Below, one piece after another: positions 45,130 to 52,925 of a DNA stretch of 64,000 bases. The notes beneath the pieces were generated by a model, which was given only the letters and a program-made list of their open reading frames with translations, ran no database searches and was not told the origin of the DNA. Origin of the DNA: Paenibacillus macerans. GTDB lineage: Bacteria; Bacillota; Bacilli; Paenibacillales; Paenibacillaceae. The stretch spans positions 2,108,001-2,172,000 of the forward strand of contig NZ_UGSI01000001.1 in assembly GCF_900454495.1 (NCBI RefSeq), read 5' to 3'. Position 1 is the stretch's first letter. Every line of letters begins with the position of its first letter. A program made the translations under genes and the position numbers.

Positions 45130-47175
45130 TTACACAAAAGGATGCGGATGCGGGTTAAGCTGCTCCAGCGTTAACGGTTCCGCCGCGTATCCGAGCTCCG
45201 CCGGTATCCTCAGCACTCTTTCCAGCCCGTTCAGCCGGATGAGCTGATGTCCAAACGTTATCGGCAGCATACCCGGGATCAACACTTTGACGCAGTGTAA
45301 ACGATGGCGCGAAATTTCCGGAGACGTCTGGTCGATCACGATCACTTCGAGATTCAACCGTTCGAAGATTTGCAGGATGTCCTTCAGATCTTCCGTCAGA
45401 TCGGAATGGCCGGCCTTCCGCCTAAATTGTTCCGCAAACGTCCGCATCGGCCGCCGGCCGCCCAGCAAAAAATCAAACCTTTCCTCCGCTTGCGGCAAAC
45501 CGTTCAGCAAGGCATGATCCTCCATCTGCAGGACCAAATCGGGGTCATGGAACATGTCCGGCAACTCGTCCAGCCGCTCCGCAAACCGTTCGTTTAACGC
45601 AGCCGCCAGTCCGCCAAGCTCATGCACAGCGCTTTTCGCCGCCCGTGCCGGGTCAAGGTGAGAACCCGCCGCACAGATCAGATTCATGTTCCGAGGCTCC
45701 CTGCTTTTCGCCAGCGCCAAAATGGCCGGTATCCGGTTTTCCATCGTCATGTCAAACAAATAAACCTCATACCCGGCAACCGCTTGAAACCTTTCGATCA
45801 TCAACCTTAGTTCCCGATCTTCCGCGGAATCGGGGTCCAGCCGCGGGACGGGCAATTGTCCATACCAGGTGATGAGAAACGCGTCGCGCTCGGCCACCTC
45901 CAAAATCCCGTAGAAAATAGCCTCCTCCAGGCTCCCCCCCAAAGCGCACCCGTTGGAACCTTCCTCGACAAAGCTCTCCCCGTAATTCCAGCTGTAATAG
46001 GCCAAGCACTCCGGAACCAATATAGGACGCCGCCGCAAAAAAGAATACCCCCAAACCCAGCCCATGGCGCGGTCCGGGTCAAACGGTTCGAACGGAAAAT
46101 CCGGCGCCGCATACCGTTCCGGCTGATATAACCCCACTGTGGCGGGATCGAGCGCTTCCTCGGCGATCCGGTTATAGCTTTCGCGCACCATCGTGCGTTT
46201 GCTCCGCTGAACGAAACCGCAACGCCGCTCCAATCCTTCCAAAATGGCGGTCAGCCCGCTTTCCGCAAAACGATGGCTATGGCCCCCCGAAACCTCGTCT
46301 CCCGTCATCAACGAAGGCATATTCACATATGCCCCGGCAAACGGGGAAACCAGGTCAATCGACGCTTTGTTAAACACGCCCGTACGGGGGTCCAAATAGT
46401 CATGAATAAGCCCATCTTTCAGGTCGTCGATTCGGCGGGAGCGGTAACTGTCCGCGCTCGCTTTGGGCCTTGGCGCAAGTTCGATCCATGCCGCCAAGGC
46501 GGAATCGGCGGGAAGTTCTCCGCACACTTCGCATAACGGATCCGGCAGAACATAATGGAGCGAGCTCTCCAGCGTCTCCAGATTAACGATATTCAGATGA
46601 TCCTGCGAGCGGGCTTTTTTTCCGCTAAGAACAAGACGGCACTCATTCACGGCGATATAAGCCGCATGAGCAAGCCCCGAGTACGAAGGAGGCGCTTTGG
46701 CGGAAGTTTCCTCCGGTTCGAGCAGCGAAAACAGCGAGGCCATGACATCGCTGCCGTCACGTCCGGCAATCTCCCGCCGCCGGTCCGCGCACCGGCAACA
46801 CCCTCCTGTCTCCGGATGAACCAAAGGCCCAATCACCGCCTCACTCCCGGAAACAAGGCAGCGCAGCCAAGGGACGCCTTGTTGCCGCAGCGCTTCTTCC
46901 GCGTTGAGATCCGCCGCCGGATTTTCGCCGCCGCAAATCCATACGATAAGCCCCGTCTCCTCCGGCAAACCGCCAATCCGTCCACTAGGTTCACTAGGTT
47001 CATTACGCTCATTACATTCACTACGTCCGTTTTTCCATACGGCCTCATTTTGCGCGGACAGCTCTTTATAAACCAACTCGGCCAGCAGGCCCTCGCCGAT
47101 CACCGCAACCGTCCGGCGATGCCGCCCGGAACCTTCGGCAGCGTCTTGCGGATTGCCGCCCTCCAACCTTGTCAT
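45130..47175 (-). CDS. YcaO-domain azoline cyclodehydratase (TOMM biosynthesis)
   Basis: A 681-residue fusion. The N-terminal part is a cyclodehydratase partner-like domain with a zinc-type cysteine set (GCCRCADRR near residue 125, then LCEVCGELP near 211). The C-terminal YcaO domain contains GHSHRFAESGLTAILEGLER and LEEAIFYGILEVAERDAF, ATP-binding blocks. It ends NPHPHPFV, a proline-rich tail like that of azoline-forming YcaO proteins. Such enzymes turn Cys/Ser/Thr of a precursor peptide into thiazolines or oxazolines. ATG 47175 follows GGGAGG. No dehydrogenase, exporter or obvious precursor is adjacent. Confidence 0.88.
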   Translation of the reverse strand: MTRLEGGNPQDAAEGSGRHRRTVAVIGEGLLAELVYKELSAQNEAVWKNGRSECNERNEPSEPSGRIGGLPEETGLIVWICGGENPAADLNAEEALRQQGVPWLRCLVSGSEAVIGPLVHPETGGCCRCADRRREIAGRDGSDVMASLFSLLEPEETSAKAPPSYSGLAHAAYIAVNECRLVLSGKKARSQDHLNIVNLETLESSLHYVLPDPLCEVCGELPADSALAAWIELAPRPKASADSYRSRRIDDLKDGLIHDYLDPRTGVFNKASIDLVSPFAGAYVNMPSLMTGDEVSGGHSHRFAESGLTAILEGLERRCGFVQRSKRTMVRESYNRIAEEALDPATVGLYQPERYAAPDFPFEPFDPDRAMGWVWGYSFLRRRPILVPECLAYYSWNYGESFVEEGSNGCALGGSLEEAIFYGILEVAERDAFLITWYGQLPVPRLDPDSAEDRELRLMIERFQAVAGYEVYLFDMTMENRIPAILALAKSREPRNMNLICAAGSHLDPARAAKSAVHELGGLAAALNERFAERLDELPDMFHDPDLVLQMEDHALLNGLPQAEERFDFLLGGRRPMRTFAEQFRRKAGHSDLTEDLKDILQIFERLNLEVIVIDQTSPEISRHRLHCVKVLIPGMLPITFGHQLIRLNGLERVLRIPAELGYAAEPLTLEQLNPHPHPFV

Positions 47176-47346
47176 TGTAAATCCTCCCATTTAAGTTCGC
47201 CTGTTTTATCCCTAATTTATGTTCCGGGCGTATGTATCGTTACGCAGAAAAATTAGTCGATGATTAGAATCGTTACATTCGTCCAATCCAAATTGGTCTA
47301 TGCTCAATATATTGGTGTTGTAGCAAAGCAAAGGAGGTGGCGAACA

Positions 47347-47451
47347 ATGAGCGCATTTAGCTGTGCAGGTTTCGGTGGTTTCACTAGCACTGGCGTTATT
47401 CTCGTGCTTTTCATCCTGTTGGTTATCGTTTCTAGATCCCTGTTCATCTAA
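47347..47451 (+). CDS. Tiny YjcZ-type membrane peptide
   Basis: A 34-residue peptide: a short head MSAFSCAGFGGFTSTG then the membrane helix VILVLFILLVIVSRSLFI. It matches the tiny-TM family (YjcZ/TIGR01732) of spore-forming bacilli. ATG 47347 follows AAAGGAGGTGG at an ideal distance. It is divergent from the YcaO gene, 171 bp away. Its head holds one Cys and several Ser, Thr and Gly, so it is also the only nearby candidate substrate for the YcaO enzyme; sporulation peptide is the more likely identity. Confidence 0.8.
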   Translation: MSAFSCAGFGGFTSTGVILVLFILLVIVSRSLFI

Positions 47452-47463
47452 CCGATCAGCTGC

Positions 47464-47504
47464 CGGCTTGAAACCGCCTATGCATGCACTTCAAGCCGCC
47501 ATGA
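47464..47504 (+). terminator. Hairpin after the tiny peptide gene
   Basis: CGGCTTGAA and TTCAAGCCG pair around a 23-nt loop, 12 bp after the stop. No U-run follows. Confidence 0.4.
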
Positions 47505-47625
47505 CGTTCACACCGTTCGCACGAACAACCGCAGCGTCAGCAACCGATAGACGCCGCTCCAAGCGTGGTCAACTCCTAGCTTCCGGACGGGGCGGCGGCT
47601 TTTAGAGAATCAATGGAACAAAAAT

Positions 47626-47670
47626 AAAAACCGCCAAAACCTTGATTTCACAAGGCTTTTGGCGGTTTTT
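47626..47670. terminator. Bidirectional terminator after the GH1 gene
   Basis: AAAAACCGCCAAAACCTTG pairs with CAAGG-c-TTTTGGCGGTTTTT, one bulge, 6-nt loop. It has T-runs on both strands and lies 13 bp downstream of the GH1 stop. Confidence 0.85.
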
Positions 47671-47682
47671 GGTTTTCCGGCT

Positions 47683-49125
47683 TCAACGCTTCAGGCTGCT
47701 GCCGTTGGTCGCGATGACCTCTTTGTACCAATAAAATGATTTTTTGCGATAGCGTTCAAGCGTGCCGGAGCCGTCGTCATGGCGGTCGACATAAATAAAG
47801 CCGTAACGCTTCTTGAGCTGGGCCGTCGAAGCGCTGACCAGATCGATACAGCCCCAGGTCGTATAACCCATCACTTCCACGCCATCCGCAATGGCTTCCG
47901 CCACCTGTACGAGGTGATCGTTCAAATACTGAATGCGGTAATCGTCTTCCACCGTTTTCTCTCCGGCTTCGTTCACGATCAGTTCATCGACCGCTCCCAG
48001 CCCGTTTTCCACGATAAACAGCGGTTTTTGATAACGGTCGTAGAAGGCGTTCAGGACGATGCGCAGCCCTTGAGGATCAATTTGCCAGCCCCATTCGCTG
48101 GATTTCAGATACGGATTGGGAACCCCGCCGAGGATGTTCCCTTCGCCGGCGGCGAGTTTCTCCGGATCGGCCGTCTGGCACACGCTCATATAGTAGCTGA
48201 ACGAAATAAAGTCAACGGTATGCCGCAGAATTTCTTCGTCGCCGGGCTCGAATTTGATTTCGATTCCGTTCTCTCTGAAGAAACGTTTCATATATCCCGG
48301 ATATACGCCGCGGGCATGCACATCGCCAAAGAAATAGTTCCGGTGTTCAAATTCCATCACTTTAACCACGTCATCCGGATTAGGCGTAAGCGGGTAGGTC
48401 GGCATGCTCAGAATCATACAGCCGATCTCGGCCTCCGGATCGATCTCGTGGCATAGTTTGACCGCGGAAGCGCTGGCCACAAGCTCGTGGTGCACGGCTT
48501 GATAAAGATCCTGTTTGCTCAGCTTGTCCTTCGGTGTGTAGATGCCCCCGCTCATAAACGGCGCCTCGAGAATCGAGTTGATTTCATTAAACGTTAGCCA
48601 GTATTTCACCTTTCCCTTGTACCGCTTAAACACCGTAGTGACATAACGCTTATAGAAATCGACCAGCATCCGGTTGACCCAGCCGTCGTATTCCTTCGAC
48701 AAATGCAGAGGCGTTTCATAATGGGACAAAGTGACCAGCGGCTCAATCCCGTATTTCAGGCATTCATCAAACAGATCGTCGTAAAACTGCAGCCCTTTTT
48801 CATTTGGTTCCGCCTCGTCGCCTTTAGGGAATATCCGCGACCAGGCGATTGAGGTGCGGAACACTTTAAAGCCCATCTCCGCAAACAGCTTGATGTCTTC
48901 CTTGTAACGGTGGTAAAAATCGATGCCCACCAGCTTCATATTGTCGGGCGTCGGCGCTTCCGTTACCGGGCCAAACAGCCCTTTGGGCGTTACGTCCTGC
49001 ACGGATAAACCTTTGCCGTCTTCGTTATAGGCGCCCTCCAATTGGTTGGCCGCGACGGCGCCTCCCCATAAGAACCCTTCCGGAAACCGGATTTCACTCC
49101 CGGTTTTGCTGCTGCTGTTACTCAT
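47683..49125 (-). CDS. GH1 6-phospho-beta-glucosidase
   Basis: A 480-residue cytoplasmic GH1 enzyme. It starts with FPEGFLWGGAVAANQLEGAY; the acid/base Glu lies in WLTFNEINSI and the nucleophile in FIVENGLG. The C-terminal KKRYGFIYVDRHDDGSGT with RYRKKSFYWYK is the phosphate-binding signature of 6-phospho-beta-glucosidases. ATG 49125 has GGAG at 11 bp; the longer frame upstream has none. It is divergent from a LacI-type gene and lies near the PTS gene, so it likely hydrolyses a PTS-imported phosphorylated glucoside. Confidence 0.9.
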   Translation of the reverse strand: MSNSSSKTGSEIRFPEGFLWGGAVAANQLEGAYNEDGKGLSVQDVTPKGLFGPVTEAPTPDNMKLVGIDFYHRYKEDIKLFAEMGFKVFRTSIAWSRIFPKGDEAEPNEKGLQFYDDLFDECLKYGIEPLVTLSHYETPLHLSKEYDGWVNRMLVDFYKRYVTTVFKRYKGKVKYWLTFNEINSILEAPFMSGGIYTPKDKLSKQDLYQAVHHELVASASAVKLCHEIDPEAEIGCMILSMPTYPLTPNPDDVVKVMEFEHRNYFFGDVHARGVYPGYMKRFFRENGIEIKFEPGDEEILRHTVDFISFSYYMSVCQTADPEKLAAGEGNILGGVPNPYLKSSEWGWQIDPQGLRIVLNAFYDRYQKPLFIVENGLGAVDELIVNEAGEKTVEDDYRIQYLNDHLVQVAEAIADGVEVMGYTTWGCIDLVSASTAQLKKRYGFIYVDRHDDGSGTLERYRKKSFYWYKEVIATNGSSLKR

Positions 49126-49250
49126 TTGCACCACACTCCAATCATTCCATAATTTTATGTTACACTTATTGCGAGACATCCTTTATTTTTAGCCTAAATG
49201 TTGGAACGGGTTACATGTCAACTTTAACTTTTTCGGAAAGGGATATTTGC

Positions 49251-50219
49251 ATGTCAAAGTTTGAACAGATCATGAGACTATCCGGCTATTCCCGGGCAAC
49301 GGTGTCACGGGTGATCAATAATTCGCCGAATGTGAACCCGGACACGCGGGAGAAAATATTGCAAATTATGAACCAGCTCGACTACGCCCCCAACCGCAAC
49401 GCCGTGGCGCTGTCGAAAGGCCGGACCCAGCAAATCGGGATCGTCATCGAGCACCTGCACGAAACTACCATTTCCTTTTTGAACCATTTTATACAAGCTG
49501 CTGTGGGTTATGGATTCCAGACCATTATCTATACTTCTCAAGGGGATAAGGCGAAAGAGCTGCAGGCGTTTGAAGATTTGCGGAGCAAACGGGTGGACGG
49601 CCTGCTGATCATGACCTGCGTGAATGACCCGGGGAAACTGTCCGCCTACTGCCGTTATGGGCCGATCATTTCCTGGCAGCGGATGCGGGCAGGCCAGATC
49701 CCTTCCGTGGCGATGGATCAGGGCGAGGGTTACCGGCTGGGGCTGGAGCACTTGCTGGCTAAAGGCTTTACGCGCATCGCCAACGCTTTCGGAAGGCCAA
49801 ACAGCTTGAATACCAAAAGCCGCAGGCTGGCGTTTGAAGCCGTCATGAAGCAACGCGGCCTGCCGGTAAGACGCGATTGGTACCGTTACGAGGTCTACGG
49901 CATGCTTGACGGCGAACAAGCCTGGCGCTCGCTCGCCGCCATGAAGGAAGCGCCCGAAGCCGTCCTCTGCGCCAATGATTACGCGGCCGCAGGCATATTA
50001 AACGAGGCCCGCCGCCAACATCTGGCGATCCCCGGGGAGCTGGCCATTATCGGCTTTGACGATACCGATTTGTCCGCCTCCCTGGGCATAACCACCATTC
50101 ACAATCCGATCAAGGAGCAGGCACAAAATGCCTTTTATTGGATATGGAACATCATTGGCGACGAACCCTTGGAGCCGTTATCCTTAAGCTATCGGCTGGT
50201 TGAACGCCAAACGAGTTAA
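49251..50219 (+). CDS. LacI-family repressor
   Basis: A 322-residue regulator. The N-terminal helix-turn-helix reads MRLSGYSRATVSRVINNSPN and the hinge LDYAPNRNAVALS. The periplasmic-binding-like sensor domain contains LAIIGFDDTDLSASLGITTI. ATG 49251 follows GGAAAGGG. It is divergent from the GH1 gene (125-bp gap), which it most probably controls. The gap shows only a weak palindrome, so no operator is assigned. Confidence 0.9.
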   Translation: MSKFEQIMRLSGYSRATVSRVINNSPNVNPDTREKILQIMNQLDYAPNRNAVALSKGRTQQIGIVIEHLHETTISFLNHFIQAAVGYGFQTIIYTSQGDKAKELQAFEDLRSKRVDGLLIMTCVNDPGKLSAYCRYGPIISWQRMRAGQIPSVAMDQGEGYRLGLEHLLAKGFTRIANAFGRPNSLNTKSRRLAFEAVMKQRGLPVRRDWYRYEVYGMLDGEQAWRSLAAMKEAPEAVLCANDYAAAGILNEARRQHLAIPGELAIIGFDDTDLSASLGITTIHNPIKEQAQNAFYWIWNIIGDEPLEPLSLSYRLVERQTS

Positions 50220-50273
50220 AGCGGGGTAATTTGCGGTTGAGTTGTACCGGGAGAGAGAGACTTGGCGGAAAAC

Positions 50274-51323
50274 TTACCCGCGCTCTCCCCGCACCCCGTT
50301 TTGAGCCGTACAGGACCCCCGCTCAATCACTTCCGTGTTGACCAGAATTTGTACATTTTGATCTTTCCGGCCGCCTACCTTGCGCAATAACATGTCCATT
50401 GCCGTCTTCGCCATGATGTCTTTCTTGACATGGATCGTCGTTAACTCGGGACTGATCACCTTGGCCTCGCGGATATTGTCAAACCCCATGACCGCCACCT
50501 GCTCGGGCACCTTGATGTTCAGTTCCTGGAAAGTTTTAATCGCGCTGATGGCCATGTAATCATTTTCGCAAAATATAACCGAAGGCAAATGCTTCATGTT
50601 CTCCACCGCTGTTTTAAAAGAGTCCTGCGACAGCAGCGACATCGGGTTCATCGCAAAGGTCAGATTCTCAGCGATATCCATATTCCCCTCTTGCAACGCA
50701 GCCATAAATCCTTCCTTGCGTTTGATAAAATTGAAAATCCGCACTTCCGACTCGATGTAGCCAATGCTTCGGTACCCCAAAGCGATGAGATGTTTCCCCG
50801 CCTGATAACCTCCAAGGTAGTTGTTAATGGCAACAAAACTCGCGTCGATATGCTCGAAGCAAGTGTCCAGGATGACCAGATTCGGATGGATCGATAAAAC
50901 GCTTTCGATCATCTGCGCCGGCAAATTCGTGCCGAGCAGCAAAATTCCCGCGGAGGGCTGTTCATTTTCGAGCTGCTGAATCTCTTCTTTCAAGCTTTGG
51001 ATCGGGATGGAAGAAATAATCAGCGTGTGGCCCTGTTCTCCGGCATAGGACGTTAAATGATGAATGAGTTCGCTGAAAAACGGCTGGGATTCGTAATGCT
51101 CGGTGACGATATCCACATTTTTGCAGGCGATAAATCGCATCACGGAGCTGTTTTTGGCCGAGACTTTATGGGTTTTAAACGTCCGCGGGGTATACCCGTT
51201 GGCCCTGGAAATTTCAAGGATATGCTGGCGCGTCGCTTCGCTGACGCCGGCTTTGTTGTTGAGAGCCAGGGAAACGGCCGCTTTGGAAACCCCCGCGAGT
51301 CTGGCGATATCATCTATTTTCAT
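50274..51323 (-). CDS. LacI-family repressor, probable regulator of the apiose genes
   Basis: A 349-residue regulator with helix-turn-helix MKIDDIARLAGVSKAAVSLA and a sugar-binding domain (VAVMGFDNIREAKVISPELT). ATG 51323 is 8 bp after GGAG. It converges with the other LacI gene and is divergent from the GH140-type gene. The shared 250-bp gap holds palindromic, AT-rich operator candidates, one of which recurs before the isomerase gene. Effector is unknown; apiose, apulose or their phosphates are reasonable guesses. Confidence 0.9.
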   Translation of the reverse strand: MKIDDIARLAGVSKAAVSLALNNKAGVSEATRQHILEISRANGYTPRTFKTHKVSAKNSSVMRFIACKNVDIVTEHYESQPFFSELIHHLTSYAGEQGHTLIISSIPIQSLKEEIQQLENEQPSAGILLLGTNLPAQMIESVLSIHPNLVILDTCFEHIDASFVAINNYLGGYQAGKHLIALGYRSIGYIESEVRIFNFIKRKEGFMAALQEGNMDIAENLTFAMNPMSLLSQDSFKTAVENMKHLPSVIFCENDYMAISAIKTFQELNIKVPEQVAVMGFDNIREAKVISPELTTIHVKKDIMAKTAMDMLLRKVGGRKDQNVQILVNTEVIERGSCTAQNGVRGERG

Positions 51324-51377
51324 CAATACCACTCCTAATTTAAAAGACTGTGTAAATTATAACACTATTATACACAA

Positions 51378-51408
51378 AAGTTTACGACATAAACTTAACT
51401 AAACTTAA
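51378..51408. promoter_or_regulatory. Operator candidates in the LacI/GH140 gap
   Basis: AAGTTTA (51378-51384) and TAAACTT (51390-51396) form a perfect inverted repeat with a 5-bp spacer. TTAACTAAACTTAA (51395-51408) overlaps it and matches 13 of 14 bases of the sequence at 55248-55261 before the isomerase operon. Confidence 0.55.
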
Positions 51409-51430
51409 TTTTTGTTTATAAAAAAATTAT

Positions 51431-51459
51431 TTGACTAAATCTCCTTCCGATGCTAATAT
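51431..51459 (+). promoter_or_regulatory. Sigma-A promoter of the GH140-PTS operon
   Basis: TTGACT (51431-51436) and TAATAT (51454-51459) are exactly 17 bp apart, 115 bp upstream of the start codon. An inverted repeat ATAGTTTAT/ATAAACTAT (51507-51534) lies in the leader and could be a second operator. TGAAAGCGGATTAT just downstream is only a weak cre match (11 of 14). Confidence 0.7.
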
Positions 51460-51573
51460 TCAAGGTGAAAGCGGATTATTTTAGTTAATTTATCATTTTA
51501 TCGTTTATAGTTTATATAAAATTAAATAAACTATTGTGTTTTTTCAGAGTCAAGAAAGGGCAGGTGATCTAAG

Positions 51574-52848
51574 GTGAACGTATCCATCGCTAAAAACCGG
51601 AGAACCTTTACGCTAAACGAAAAGCCTTTTTTCTATTTGGCGGACACGGTATGGAGCATCTTCACCAACGCCTCTTTGGAAGAGTGGGCAGAATATTTGG
51701 ATTTTCGGAAAACGCAGGGCTTCAACGCACTTCAAATCAATGTTCTGCGTCAATGGGACGCCAGCGAGTCGGATATCCGGATCGATCCGTTTTTGTTGAA
51801 CGAAGACGGTTCGTACGATTACCGCAGCTTAAACGAGGCGTATTTCGACCGGGCGGAACAAATGCTGGACATGGCCGTGCAGCGCGGTTTCATTCCGGCT
51901 TTGGTGCTCCTGTGGTGCAATTATGTGCCGGACACCTGGGCGGAGATGTTCCAGAAAGGCAATAAAATGCCGCTGGACTGCGTCGAGCCATACGTCAGAT
52001 ATGCCGTAGAGCGCTTCTCCAAATTCAACCCGATCTACTTGATCAGCGGGGATACCGACTTTCCGAGCGAGCGGGCCAACGCGTATTATCGGAAAGCGCT
52101 TGAAGTGGTCCAAGCCGTTAATCCGGATAGCTTAAAAACGTTCCATATTCAAGGCAGGTTGAGAGATCTCCCGGAGGAGTTCGAAAATCATGACGGGCTT
52201 GACTTTTATATGTATCAATCCGGGCATAACTCGGAATTTCAATATATGGGCCATGAAATCGCCGGGCATTTTTACACGCGTCCGCGTACGCGCCCTGTCA
52301 TTAACGGCGAGCCCTGCTATGAACAAATCAGCTACAGCCGCAACGTGTACGGCAGGTACTCCACGTTCGACGCCAGAAAAGCCGCATGGCAAAGCTTGCT
52401 GGCTGGCGGAGGCGCAGGAATCACCTATGGCGCGCACGGAATCTGGAGCTGGCATAAAAAAGGCAAAAAGTTCGGCATCGTTGAAGGGGAAGGATTTGAC
52501 GCTCCTTACGACTGGAGGGATGCGCTGCGGTTCGAAGGCGCCTGGGATTACGGCTTTATCAAATATCTGTTCGAAAGCTATAACCTGGCAGGTCTCCCGC
52601 CGGCCGACATCGTGCTGAACGAAACTCCGGAAATACGCGCCGCCGCGAATGATGAAACCATCGTTTTGTATATTCCGGTAAACACCAAGGTCCGCTTGAA
52701 CGCCGACGTCAGCGGCTACTCTTTTACAACGATCGATCTGGAAAACAAAAGATTTGCCGTCACGGAGGTTGTAGTTAGCGGCGGGAAGTCCGTCATTCCG
52801 ATGCACTGTTTTGAAAAAGACGTGGTTGTCATCGGCCAACGAAAATGA
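51574..52848 (+). CDS. GH140-type (DUF4038) apiosidase-like hydrolase, leaderless
   Basis: A 424-residue TIM-barrel protein of the apiosidase-like DUF4038 family. The N-terminal FTLNEKPFFYLADTVWSIFT is the family signature. PIYLISGDTDFPSE near residue 155 and TRPVINGEPCYEQISYS near 240 carry the expected catalytic acidic positions (Asp and Glu). A small beta-sandwich ends the protein. There is no signal peptide, so it acts in the cytoplasm. GGTGA before GTG/ATG-like start 51574 is weak but no better start exists. It is followed 77 bp later by a PTS gene. Substrate inferred: an apiosyl glycoside. Confidence 0.8.
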   Translation: MNVSIAKNRRTFTLNEKPFFYLADTVWSIFTNASLEEWAEYLDFRKTQGFNALQINVLRQWDASESDIRIDPFLLNEDGSYDYRSLNEAYFDRAEQMLDMAVQRGFIPALVLLWCNYVPDTWAEMFQKGNKMPLDCVEPYVRYAVERFSKFNPIYLISGDTDFPSERANAYYRKALEVVQAVNPDSLKTFHIQGRLRDLPEEFENHDGLDFYMYQSGHNSEFQYMGHEIAGHFYTRPRTRPVINGEPCYEQISYSRNVYGRYSTFDARKAAWQSLLAGGGAGITYGAHGIWSWHKKGKKFGIVEGEGFDAPYDWRDALRFEGAWDYGFIKYLFESYNLAGLPPADIVLNETPEIRAAANDETIVLYIPVNTKVRLNADVSGYSFTTIDLENKRFAVTEVVVSGGKSVIPMHCFEKDVVVIGQRK

Positions 52849-52925
52849 AATCGCTTGCCCTTTTTTGGCCTTAAGGAAAGCGCATACAGTTTGAGTAAGC
52901 ATCATTACCTCAAGGAGTGAGTAAA

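Noticed and set aside
49180..49250. LacI operator between the GH1 and LacI genes
   Set aside because: The best palindrome (ATGT...ACAT around 49197-49215) pairs only at its outer four bases, too weak to assign.
50219..50282. Terminator between the two convergent LacI genes
   Set aside because: Arms AGCGGGGTAA and TTACCCGCGCT pair with a mismatch across a loop of more than 40 nt; unlikely to act as a terminator.
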